DNA from: Deltaproteobacteria bacterium
Lineage (GTDB): Bacteria; Myxococcota_A; UBA9160; UBA4427
Assembly (NCBI GenBank): GCA_002691205.1
Contig: NZHD01000114.1
Coordinates: 1 to 64,000 of the forward strand
DNA length: 64,000 nt
Direction of reading: 5' to 3'
A program made the translations under genes and the position numbers. This document shows positions 54,123-62,062 of this stretch, in pieces. A model generated the notes under the pieces. It saw only the letters and a program-made list of their open reading frames with translations. It was not told where the DNA came from and did not search any database. Position 1 is the stretch's first letter. Every line of letters starts with the position of its first letter.

Positions 54123-55274
54123 CTAGCCGAGGCGTTCAAGAATTGTGACGTTGGCTTGTCCGCCGCCTTCACACATAGTTTGCATTCCGTAGCGTCCACC
54201 CGTTCGTTCAAGTTCGTGCAAGAGGGTGGTCATGAGACGGCAGCCGGTGGCACCGAGTGGATGTCCCAGCGCGATGGCCCCCCCGTTGACGTTCACTTTT
54301 TCTAAGTCGAACTTCGTTTCTTTTTGCCACGCGAGGACAACGGAGGCGAAGGCCTCGTTGATTTCAACAAGATCGATATCGTCTTTGGAGAGTCCCGTTT
54401 TGTCAAAAGCATATTGAGTGGCTGGAATGGGAGCGGTGAGCATCCAAATGGGATCGGCTCCACGGACAGAAAGGTGATGAATACGTGCGCGGGGAGTGAG
54501 ACCATGTTCCTTGAGGGCGGATTCAGACACGATCAAAAGGGCTGCCGACGCATCCGCAATCTGGCTCGAGACCGCAGCTGTGAGTCGTCCGTCCTCCACC
54601 AAGGTCTTTAGAGTGGCCATCTTTTGGAGCGAGCTTTCTCTCGGCGTCTCATCCTGAGCAAAGTCGCCTACGGGCGTAATCTCACGCTCGAAGCGTCCCT
54701 CTGCGGTTGCTCGGATTGCGCGTTGATTGCTCTCGAGAGCGAACCTCTCCATGTCCTCGCGACTGATGTCCCATTTTTCAGCGATCATCTCCGCGGATCG
54801 AAATTGTGAGACCTCCTGGGTCCCATAACGCTTTAGCCATCCTTCGGAGCCGTGAAATGGATTTTCAAAGCCATAGGCTTGGCCTGCCAACATGGCCGAA
54901 GAAATGGGGATTTGGTTCATGGTCTGCACGCCGCCCGCGACCACCACATCGCTTGTGCCGCTCATGATGGCTTGGGCGGCAAAGTGGACCGCTTGTTGTG
55001 AGGAACCGCATTGACGATCGATGGTCGTTCCGGGAACTTCCTCAGGCAGGCCAGCGGCAAGCCAGGCTGTTCGGGCAATGTCGCCCGCCAACGGACCGAT
55101 GGTGTCTACGCATCCGAAGATCACGTCTTCAACAGCGGAGGGGTCGATGCCCGTTCGGTCCATCAGAGCGGAGAGGGCATGTGCGCCGAGATCGGCGCCA
55201 TGCACTTGGGCAAGACTTCCCTTTTTGCGACCTGTGGGCGTTCGGACTGCGTCGACAATGTACGCCTCTGTCAT
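54123..55274 (-). CDS. fadA6: Ring C/D thiolase FadA6-like
   Basis: A 383-residue thiolase. The nucleophilic Cys is in I-D-R-Q-C-G-S-S-Q-Q-A, the His in [15 protein letters not shown] and the second Cys in Q-T-M-C-E-G-G-G. It strongly recalls Mtb FadA6, including I-S-S-A-M, R-Y-G-x-Q-E-V-S-Q-F-R, P-R-E-S-S-L-x-K-M-A and A-R-I-H-H-L-S. FadA6 performs thiolysis after IpdAB opens ring C. The M-C-E-G-G-G ending instead of M-C-I-G-G-G is kept from that subfamily. It lies within the ipd operon, 52 bp after the Ltp gene. Confidence 0.9.
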   Translation of the reverse strand: MTEAYIVDAVRTPTGRKKGSLAQVHGADLGAHALSALMDRTGIDPSAVEDVIFGCVDTIGPLAGDIARTAWLAAGLPEEVPGTTIDRQCGSSQQAVHFAAQAIMSGTSDVVVAGGVQTMNQIPISSAMLAGQAYGFENPFHGSEGWLKRYGTQEVSQFRSAEMIAEKWDISREDMERFALESNQRAIRATAEGRFEREITPVGDFAQDETPRESSLQKMATLKTLVEDGRLTAAVSSQIADASAALLIVSESALKEHGLTPRARIHHLSVRGADPIWMLTAPIPATQYAFDKTGLSKDDIDLVEINEAFASVVLAWQKETKFDLEKVNVNGGAIALGHPLGATGCRLMTTLLHELERTGGRYGMQTMCEGGGQANVTILERLG

Positions 55275-55326
55275 GGAGGACTCCGTTCTTCGTGTTGAGT
55301 TTTAAATAGCGAATAAACGCGTTTTT

Positions 55327-56514
55327 TTAGATGCTGCAGATCACGGAGGATCCATGCCCGAAGAGGCCTAGATTCGCCGTGATGCCGGCCTTGGCCCCCT
55401 CAACCTGGCGTCCGCCGGCTTGACCGCGGAGTTGCCAGGTAAGTTCACATACTTGGGCGAGCGCTTGGGCGGGGACGGCTTCGCCAAAGCAGGCGAGGCC
55501 ACCGCTGGGATTCACAGGGATTCGACCGCCGAGGGTGGTCTCTCCGTCGCGCAGCAACTTTTCCGCGTCTCCCTTTTTGCACAGGCCTACGTTTTCGCAC
55601 CAGTCAAGCTCTAGGGCAGAAGAAAGATCGTAGACTTCGGCCAGCGACATATCCTCGGGCCCAAGCCCGGCTTCTTCGTAGGCTGCATGGGCAATGGATT
55701 CCTTAAATTCCATCATGGGAGCCGGAACGACTGCTGCAGAGTCTGTTGAGAAGTAAGGCATTTCGATCGTGCTCTGAGGGTAGACGGGCGTCACCGTGGA
55801 GACGGCTCGAATCTTGATCGGGTCCACATTCATTTTTCGAGCATATTCCATACTTGATACGATGACGGCCGCCGCACCGTCACTGGTCGCACAGATTTCA
55901 AGCAGTCTGAGAGGATCGGCGACCATGGGTGAATTGAGGACCTGCTCTTGGGTGAACTCCTTGTGATAGCGTGCATTTGGATTAGCCATGCCATGACGCG
56001 CATTTTTGACCTTCACGGCGGCGAAGTCAGCTTCGGTGGCCCCGTAGAGATCCATGCGTCGTCTCGCGTAGAGAGCAAAGTAGGTCGGGTTGGTGCAGCC
56101 CATCAAACGGAAGCGCAGCCAGTCGGGATCGGTCCAGCGCTCTCCGGCATTGGGAGCCAAGAAGCCCTTGGGCGTGGTGTCGGCACCCACAACGAGAATG
56201 ACATCGGCCATGTCGGCGAGAATCATGGCTCGCGCATTATTGATAGCCTGAGCGCCTGACGCACAGGCCGCGTACGAAGTGGAAACTCGAGCGCCTGACC
56301 AACCCAGGGCCTCGGCAAACGTGGCCCCGGCTACATAGCCCGCATACCCATTTCGAACGGTCTCCGCGCCCGCAACGACTTCGATATCTTTCCAGGCAAG
56401 CCCTGCGTCGTCCAAGGCATCGTTGCAAGCCTTAAGCCCATACTCGACAAAGTTTTTGCCCCACTTGCCCCAGGGATGCATGCCCACGCCAAGGATCGCG
56501 ACTTCTTTAGCCAT
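55327..56514 (-). CDS. Thiolase-fold lipid-transfer protein/steroid aldolase (Ltp2/SCPx-like)
   Basis: A 395-residue protein of the SCPx thiolase family. In Ltp-type aldolases the thiolase H-D-C region is replaced by Tyr; here A-E-V-Y-D-L-S-S gives Tyr295 at that place. The classical Cys is still present as A-A-C-A-S-G-A-Q-A (Cys84). The gene after it (in reading order before it) encodes a DUF35 protein that typically forms the aldolase complex with Ltp2, cleaving the 17-hydroxy-side-chain CoA and releasing propionyl-CoA. It lies between DUF35 and fadA6. Whether it is a retro-aldolase or an authentic thiolase is not fixed by sequence. Confidence 0.75.
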   Translation of the reverse strand: MAKEVAILGVGMHPWGKWGKNFVEYGLKACNDALDDAGLAWKDIEVVAGAETVRNGYAGYVAGATFAEALGWSGARVSTSYAACASGAQAINNARAMILADMADVILVVGADTTPKGFLAPNAGERWTDPDWLRFRLMGCTNPTYFALYARRRMDLYGATEADFAAVKVKNARHGMANPNARYHKEFTQEQVLNSPMVADPLRLLEICATSDGAAAVIVSSMEYARKMNVDPIKIRAVSTVTPVYPQSTIEMPYFSTDSAAVVPAPMMEFKESIAHAAYEEAGLGPEDMSLAEVYDLSSALELDWCENVGLCKKGDAEKLLRDGETTLGGRIPVNPSGGLACFGEAVPAQALAQVCELTWQLRGQAGGRQVEGAKAGITANLGLFGHGSSVICSI

Positions 56515-56541
56515 GATTCGAACTCCCTCATACGCTCCCGA

Positions 56542-56976
56542 TTAATTTTCGGCAGGTTTCCATTTCCAGACGGTGTAATCCGTTCCGTCTTGCTCATACA
56601 GTTTCTCAACGACCAACTCGACTTCGAGCCCGGTCGTGAGATCTTGACTCAGTACGCCTTGAGCCATTTGTCCCAAGATGATCATTTTTTCTTCTTCGAG
56701 CTCCACCGCCGCGATGATGTAGGGCTCAAAGGGCTCGCTAAAGATATAGGGCTCAGGCGGTGCATAGAAGTGCTCGGTATAGGACCAGATTTTTCCCTTT
56801 CGCGAGAGCTCGATTTCGTCGAACTCAGTGCTTCTGCATCCGGGGTTCCGGCAGAAAACCTCTTGCTTGGGGAAAAAATACGAGCTGCACCTTTTGCAAC
56901 GTGTTCCGATGAGATGCGGGGACTCGCCGCAGGTGTACCAGCCTTCGATGCTCGGTGCGATTTTGGATTCAGACAT
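56542..56976 (-). CDS. DUF35 OB-fold/zinc-ribbon protein, partner of the Ltp protein
   Basis: A 144-residue protein with an N-terminal zinc ribbon (C-K-R-C about residues 27-30 and C-R-N-P-G-C about 42-47) and a C-terminal OB-fold (K-I-W-S-Y-T-E-H-F-Y-A-P-P). DUF35 proteins form complexes with thiolase-like partners. ChsH2-DUF35 with Ltp2 is the known steroid aldolase. In Mycobacterium the domain is fused to a MaoC domain; here it stands alone beside the Ltp gene (27 bp gap). The four Cys suggest a structural Zn. It likely positions the CoA ligand. Confidence 0.85.
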   Translation of the reverse strand: MSESKIAPSIEGWYTCGESPHLIGTRCKRCSSYFFPKQEVFCRNPGCRSTEFDEIELSRKGKIWSYTEHFYAPPEPYIFSEPFEPYIIAAVELEEEKMIILGQMAQGVLSQDLTTGLEVELVVEKLYEQDGTDYTVWKWKPAEN

Positions 56977-57101
56977 TTCGAGGCATTCCTTGTGGCAAAC
57001 CGAGAATGAGTGGAGGCCCGTTGCGGCGCTGGCTGTTTGATCGATGAGATGGTTTTAGTAGGTGTCAGGATACCCCAAAAGTCGGGATTGGATCCTCTGA
57101 T

Positions 57102-58169
57102 TTAGTGGTTTGGTCCGCTGTATCCGAAGGTTTCCGCAGGCCGTTCTTGATCGATGACGGCATCGGCGATGCGCGCTCGATGCCAGGCCCCTGAACCGAA
57201 GGCGAGGTCCAGTGACCAGGCTCGTTTCATCCAAATGTGAAGGTCCTGCTCGTACGTGTATCCGATGGCGCCATGAACTTGTAGAGATTCTTTTGCGGCG
57301 AAAAGTGCAGCTTCACCCGCCGCGACCTTGGCCATGGAAACGTCTACCGATCGGGCAGATGTTTTCAGTGCCACTGAATGAGCTGCTCTATAGACCACCG
57401 ATCGTGCGTATTCGGCCTTCACCTTCGCGTTGGCCAGTCTGTGCTTCACCGCTTGAAAGCTTCCAACGGCGACCCCAAACTGTTTTCGCTGGGCGGCGTA
57501 TCCAGCCCCTAGGTCGATGAGCTGCTGAGCCACCCCTAACTGCTGAGAAGCACACGCCATCGCTCCGCGGTCAAAAGCTTCTTCTTGCAGCCTCTGTGCG
57601 GTCTCGCCTTGAGCAACGAGAGTCGCCTGAGTCGGGGTCCACTCCACGCTGAAAAGCCTTTGGGATTGGTCGTTGGCGGGTTGAGCGATGAGTTTGACTT
57701 CTGCTCTGGGAACAGCGTGAATGGCATCGCCAGCATTGAGTAGGAGCAGGTCGGCGACATGGGCATCACTCACGAAAGGGCTTCTTGGGTGCTCAATGGC
57801 GAGCTTCGCGCGTCCGCTGGCCACCTCAGAGAGCCACTTCTCGGCGAGTTCAGGCTGGCCTTCCTGTCCGATGGCAACGAGAAGGGGAACGCCTGCGGCA
57901 ATCGACACGATGGGCTCAGCCAACCCGAATCGCCCGGTTTCTTCAAGAACGAGGACCATATCGCGGTCGTCCAGGCCAAGCCCCCCGGCTTCTTCCGGGA
58001 CCATGAGACCTGGCACGCCCATCTCGGCAAAGCGCATCCAGAAAGAATCGGATCGGCCCGTGTCTGTCTCCCAGAGTGCTCGAATCTGCTCGGGTGTGCA
58101 CTCGGCTTGAAGAAAGTCACGCACAGTTGAGCACAAGAGCTCTTGGTCTTCGCTGAAGTTGAATTCCAT
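57102..58169 (-). CDS. Acyl-CoA dehydrogenase subunit, FadE32-like
   Basis: A 355-residue acyl-CoA dehydrogenase-fold protein starting M-E-F-N-F-S-E-D-Q-E-L-L, with M-V-P-E-E-A-G-G-L-G-L and a late V-H-G-A-I-G-Y-T-Y-E-Q-D. The catalytic Glu position is F-D-R-G (Asp instead of Glu). It is therefore probably the second subunit of the neighbour FadE31, which has the Glu, in a heterotetramer, as known for actinobacterial FadE pairs. The gene follows fadE31 by 15 bp. The activity would be desaturation of a late ring-C/D acyl-CoA. The 125-bp gap before the DUF35 gene is the largest in this operon. Confidence 0.8.
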   Translation of the reverse strand: MEFNFSEDQELLCSTVRDFLQAECTPEQIRALWETDTGRSDSFWMRFAEMGVPGLMVPEEAGGLGLDDRDMVLVLEETGRFGLAEPIVSIAAGVPLLVAIGQEGQPELAEKWLSEVASGRAKLAIEHPRSPFVSDAHVADLLLLNAGDAIHAVPRAEVKLIAQPANDQSQRLFSVEWTPTQATLVAQGETAQRLQEEAFDRGAMACASQQLGVAQQLIDLGAGYAAQRKQFGVAVGSFQAVKHRLANAKVKAEYARSVVYRAAHSVALKTSARSVDVSMAKVAAGEAALFAAKESLQVHGAIGYTYEQDLHIWMKRAWSLDLAFGSGAWHRARIADAVIDQERPAETFGYSGPNH

Positions 58170-58184
58170 GCTTAAGTGCTCCGA

Positions 58185-59354
58185 CTACTTTCGGGGTAGG
58201 CCGAGAATTCGCTCGGCGATGATGTTGCGTTGGATTTCATTTGTGCCCGCATAGATTGGGCCCGCCAAAGCAAAAATGAATCCGTCAAGCCATTGCCCCA
58301 CGTTTCCTGCCGCAGGCGCATTCGCCAAGAGTTCTCCACGAGCCCCAAGTAAAGAAACCGCTGTCTCATGCATTTTGATATCGAGTTCAGACCAAAAGAT
58401 CTTGTTCAGGCTCGCCTCGGCTCCAATTTTTCCGCCTCCGATGAGCCGTGAAACCGTTTGATAGGTGTTGAGCGCATAAGCTTCAGCTTCCATCCAGCAT
58501 CTTGCGACTGTGTCTCTTAAGCACGAGTCGACGAAGACCCCTTGCTTTACCGTTTCACGATAGAGTTCTACGAGACGTCGTGCGGTGTCCTGAAATCGAG
58601 CTGGACTCCGAAGCATTAGCCCTCGTTCGAAGCCGGCCGTCGCCATAGCAACGGCCCAGCCGGTGCCCTCGTCCCCGAGTCGGTGTTGACGCGACACCCG
58701 GGCTTCATCGAAGAAGACTTCCGCAAAAGCTTTCTTTCCATTTAGTTTCTCGATGGGCCGCACCGTGACGCCGGGAGTATCGAGAGGGACGAGAACGAAA
58801 GTCAGCCCGTTGTGTCGTGAAGAGTCAGGGTCTGTCCGAAACATGCCGAAGAGCCAGTGCGCGTACGCGCCACGGGAGGCCCATGTCTTTTGGCCGTTGA
58901 TCACATAGTCGTCCCCATCAATTCGTGCAGTGGTCTGAATGTTAGCCATGTCACTGCCTGCATTGGGCTCGGACCAGCCCTGGGCCCAAACCTCTTCACT
59001 TGAGGCCATGGGGGGAAGGAAACGTTTTTTTTGTTCCGGCGTTCCGTATTCCATGATGGTGGGGCCGAGTAAGAAAATTCCATTTTGATTGACGCGACCA
59101 GGAGCGCCGACTCGGTAGTATTCTTCTTCGAAGACAAGCCATTCAAGGAGGTCTGCGCCCCGCCCACCGTATTCCTTAGGCCAGGGCACCATGGCCCAGC
59201 CTCCCGCGTGGAGTTTTTTCTCCCACTCGCGGTGTTCCTCAAATCCTTCAGGCGTATCGAAGGATCGTAGAGAGGTTGAAGGGGCATTGGATTCGAGCCA
59301 AAGGCGAGCCTCTTTGCGAAAGTCGTTTTGCTCTGTGGTATAGGTCAGATCCAT
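58185..59354 (-). CDS. fadE31: Acyl-CoA dehydrogenase, FadE31-like
   Basis: A 389-residue acyl-CoA dehydrogenase. I recall FadE31-like signatures: P-W-P-K-E-Y-G-G-R-G-A, the flavin loop A-Q-G-W-S-E-P-N-A-G-S-D, Glu243 in F-E-R-G-L-M-L-R-S-P-A-R-F (catalytic E), W-S-E-L-D, and the final G-P-I-Y-A-G-T-N-E-I-Q-R-N-I-I-A-E-R. It would form the active-site subunit with the FadE32-like protein 15 bp downstream. In mycobacteria FadE31 belongs to the KstR2 regulon for HIP degradation. It follows echA20 by 32 bp and continues the ipd operon. Confidence 0.88.
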   Translation of the reverse strand: MDLTYTTEQNDFRKEARLWLESNAPSTSLRSFDTPEGFEEHREWEKKLHAGGWAMVPWPKEYGGRGADLLEWLVFEEEYYRVGAPGRVNQNGIFLLGPTIMEYGTPEQKKRFLPPMASSEEVWAQGWSEPNAGSDMANIQTTARIDGDDYVINGQKTWASRGAYAHWLFGMFRTDPDSSRHNGLTFVLVPLDTPGVTVRPIEKLNGKKAFAEVFFDEARVSRQHRLGDEGTGWAVAMATAGFERGLMLRSPARFQDTARRLVELYRETVKQGVFVDSCLRDTVARCWMEAEAYALNTYQTVSRLIGGGKIGAEASLNKIFWSELDIKMHETAVSLLGARGELLANAPAAGNVGQWLDGFIFALAGPIYAGTNEIQRNIIAERILGLPRK

Positions 59355-59386
59355 GGAAACGTGCTTTCTGCTGAGCCGGTGAGTGT

Positions 59387-60145
59387 TTAGGGTTTTTCGT
59401 CGAAGTCGGCATCGCGTTTCTCTACAAAGGCATCCCTGGCTTCTTGAGAATCAGGCGACGTGTAGAGCTCGAGTGTAAAGCCCTGCTCGAAGCGATAGCT
59501 TTTTTTAACGTCGAGGGTTTCGATGCCGTTTAGAGACCATTTGGCGAGTCGAAGCGCCTTCGGGCTCTTGCTCGCGATGTTTCGCGCTAAGGCCATGGCT
59601 TCATCGCGAAGCTTCTCGCGAGGAACAACGGATTCGATGCCGCCGAGCCGAAGGGCTTCGTGGCTGTCAATGGCTTCACCGGTGTAGAGCATTCGGCGTG
59701 TTTTCTGCATTCCAAATAAGCGCATGAGGTGTGTTGCCGCCCCTAAGGCTCCGCGGTCAATTTCGGGCAGGCTGAAGGTGGCATCCTCGGAGGCGATGAC
59801 AATGTCTGAGGCGCCAGATATGCCGATCCCACCTCCTAGACAATATCCGTGTACGGCGGAGATGACAGGAACGGGGCAGTCGTAAATAGCCGCAAAGGTG
59901 TCGTAACAGCCTCGATTTACATCCACAATTTTATTTCCGTCTTCGGCCAACTCTTTGATGTCGACCCCCGCTTGAAAGCCACGTCCCTCGGCTCGAATGA
60001 CCAAGCAGTTTACATCCGCGCGCTCCCCTAGGCCCTTGACCCCGTTCGCGAATTCGAACCAATCCTCGCTGCCGAGTGCATTGACAGGAGGGTTGTCAAT
60101 GATGACTTCACCGATTCCGTCGGCGACGATAATCCTTATGGCCAT
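59387..60145 (-). CDS. echA20: Ring D hydrolase EchA20-like (crotonase family)
   Basis: A 252-residue crotonase-fold protein. N-P-P-V-N-A is the first motif, G-R-G-F-Q-A-G-V-D-I-K-E the oxyanion region, and G-Y-C-L-G-G-G-I-G-I-S-G the second; F-S-L-P-E-I-D-R-G-A-L-G-A-A-T-H is nearly as I recall Mtb EchA20. EchA20 hydrolyses ring D of the indane-dione CoA intermediate. It is about the usual 250 residues long. It lies between ipdC and fadE31 on the minus strand with a short gap on both sides. The order ipdA-ipdB-ipdC-echA20 is close to the actinobacterial cluster. Confidence 0.9.
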   Translation of the reverse strand: MAIRIIVADGIGEVIIDNPPVNALGSEDWFEFANGVKGLGERADVNCLVIRAEGRGFQAGVDIKELAEDGNKIVDVNRGCYDTFAAIYDCPVPVISAVHGYCLGGGIGISGASDIVIASEDATFSLPEIDRGALGAATHLMRLFGMQKTRRMLYTGEAIDSHEALRLGGIESVVPREKLRDEAMALARNIASKSPKALRLAKWSLNGIETLDVKKSYRFEQGFTLELYTSPDSQEARDAFVEKRDADFDEKP

Positions 60146-60195
60146 ATGGATCGCTCTCTTTCAGCGGGCTTGCGTCCCGCATGGGTGGAGTGTCT

Positions 60196-61251
60196 TTAAT
60201 TTGCGAGGCGTTTCACCGTCTCTTCGGCTTCTCGCATAATCTGTTGGATCAATTCCGCGCAGGTCGGTAAATCTTCGATGACACCCGCTACAGATCCGCT
60301 GGGAAGATAGCCGTGAATGGGGTCGCCTTCCTCCATGGCGGTGCGGGCCAGCATGGGGGCGTTGACAGCCATAAGGGTTTGGCTCCGACTGAGACGTTCA
60401 TTTTTGCGCATGGATAGCGCTGAGCTCAGGAGGTCTGAGATCGAAGCGCCTGTCAAGCTTCGATATGCGAGGGCATTGCGAAGGGCAAAAAAGAGCTGTC
60501 CCAGCACGCCGCCCGATTCCAGTCGACGGACGAGTTCGTTGCCGACGACCCGTTGGGGGAGGCCGTCGAGACCGGATGTGATGAAGACATCACTCACGTC
60601 GGCATCGATATACCGTGTTTGCGTGGCATCGGGAACTGGACTTTCGGCGGTCATCAAAAACCGAGTTCCCATGGCGATCCCCGCAGTCCCATAAGCCAGC
60701 GCGGAGACTAAGCCGCGCCCATCAAAGTAGCCTCCGGCCGCAACCACGGGCACGTTGACCGCGTCGGAAGCGCGAGGGGCTAAGAGAGAAGTGGGCACAA
60801 CACCCGTGTGTCCGCCGCCTTCGCTTCCTTGAACGATAATAATATCGGCCCCGAGGTTCTCGGCTTTGACGGCATGTTTTACGGCTCCACACGTGGGAAT
60901 ACAAATTACACCGCCGTCTTTTAGGCGGCCGATGAGTTCGGCATTGGGAGCACGGTTGTAGCCCGCGGCACGAACTCCTTGACGGATAATGGCGTCACTA
61001 ATGATATCTGCGCCAGGTGCATCCATGAGGAAATTGACGCCGAAGGGCTTATCGGTCAAAGCTTTGATGGCCTCGATTTCACCTTCGACTTCGCTGGGCG
61101 GAATAGTGGCCGCAGCAAGAAAACCGATCGCCCCTGCATTACTCACAGCGGCGACTAATTCGGGCTTCGCCACCCAGCCCATTCCCGTCTGGATGATGGG
61201 GTATTGAATGCCGAGGAGATTACAGATCTCGGTGTGCAGAGCGGGGGGCAA
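60196..61251 (-). CDS. ipdC: IpdC-like flavin enzyme (nitronate monooxygenase family)
   Basis: A 351-residue TIM-barrel flavoprotein of the 2-nitropropane dioxygenase family. P-I-I-Q-T-G-M-G-W-V and V-N-F-L-M-D-A-P-G are typical, G-S-E-G-G-G-H-T-G-V carries the catalytic-region His, and V-P-V-V-A-A-G-G-Y-F-D-G-R-G plus G-I-A-M-G-T-R-F-L-M-T form the FMN site. In steroid degraders IpdC is a reductase/isomerase-type step acting on HIEC-CoA precursors, not nitronate oxidation. It starts with TTG at 61251, seven bases after GGAG. It lies 43 bp after ipdB, matching the actinobacterial order. Confidence 0.88.
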   Translation of the reverse strand: MPPALHTEICNLLGIQYPIIQTGMGWVAKPELVAAVSNAGAIGFLAAATIPPSEVEGEIEAIKALTDKPFGVNFLMDAPGADIISDAIIRQGVRAAGYNRAPNAELIGRLKDGGVICIPTCGAVKHAVKAENLGADIIIVQGSEGGGHTGVVPTSLLAPRASDAVNVPVVAAGGYFDGRGLVSALAYGTAGIAMGTRFLMTAESPVPDATQTRYIDADVSDVFITSGLDGLPQRVVGNELVRRLESGGVLGQLFFALRNALAYRSLTGASISDLLSSALSMRKNERLSRSQTLMAVNAPMLARTAMEEGDPIHGYLPSGSVAGVIEDLPTCAELIQQIMREAEETVKRLAN

Positions 61252-61294
61252 TATGGGACTCCAGTTCGTCAGTAAGGCAATAGGCGGCTCGGCG

Positions 61295-62062
61295 TCAGAC
61301 AGGAATTTCCTTGTTGATCAAGCCTTTGGGGTCAAGGAAGTCCCGAATAAGATGACTCTCCTCATCGCTAGGAAGTCGGGTTTCAGGAACGACTTGGTCA
61401 TGGGCTAGCTCAAATCCCGTGTTTTCAAGAACCTGATCCACTGAAACATCTGGATGGACTGAAACCAGACGCATACTGTGATCGGGAGTTTCGAAATCGA
61501 AAACGCCTAGGTTAGAAACGACGCGGTGAATGTCGTGGTAGCGAGAGGTGGCCTCGCCAAGCTCAGCCGCTCGGTCGTAGCCGACCCCGGAGACGACATC
61601 GACCTTCTCGACAAAGACCTTCGCCGTGTGATTCGGAACGAAATAACTGGTGCGATGATAGATTGTATTGCCCGGGGCCCCTCGCATGCCGAGGAGTTGG
61701 GCCTTTGGCTTCTCATGAGGGCCAATGCATGCAAAATTTTGATTGCCGAATCGATCGATCTGGCTGGCCATCATCATGGCATGACGGCGGGTAGTCCAGA
61801 CTACGTTGTCGAAGAAGAGTCGGAAGGGCATCCATGCTCCCTTCACGACATCGGGTCCGTGCTCGCCGCCGAGCGGAGGCACGGTCTCGGCCGCGGTCGC
61901 TGTGCCGTCAGTCATGAAGAGGTCTGGCGAAAATGTGAGCTTGGCCAAGCGACCGCCTACAGTGGGGGTTGTGCCGAACGCGCTCATTAAGGTTTCGCCG
62001 TCATCGCGGAAGCATTCTGCGATCGCAACGGCACAAATTTCGGCTCGAGTGGCATCACTCAT
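61295..62062 (-). CDS. ipdB: Ring C hydrolase subunit IpdB
   Basis: A 255-residue protein with the class I CoA-transferase beta fold. It starts A-T-R-A-E-I-C-A-V-A-I-A-E-C-F and contains L-L-G-M-R-G-A-P-G-N and a late region V-S-V-H-P-D-V-S-V-D-Q. IpdA and IpdB form a heterotetramer that hydrolyses a cyclic diketone CoA (COCHEA-CoA), opening ring C; it is not a true CoA-transferase. Its ATG overlaps the ipdA stop (ATGA, 4-bp overlap), so translation is coupled. Sizes of the two subunits match the mycobacterial pair. Confidence 0.9.
   Translation of the reverse strand: MSDATRAEICAVAIAECFRDDGETLMSAFGTTPTVGGRLAKLTFSPDLFMTDGTATAAETVPPLGGEHGPDVVKGAWMPFRLFFDNVVWTTRRHAMMMASQIDRFGNQNFACIGPHEKPKAQLLGMRGAPGNTIYHRTSYFVPNHTAKVFVEKVDVVSGVGYDRAAELGEATSRYHDIHRVVSNLGVFDFETPDHSMRLVSVHPDVSVDQVLENTGFELAHDQVVPETRLPSDEESHLIRDFLDPKGLINKEIPV

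Noticed and set aside
55308-55322. AAACGCGTTT upstream of fadA6 as a KstR-like box
   Set aside because: The core fits AACnnGTT, but neither outer position matches and it lies inside an operon with a short gap.
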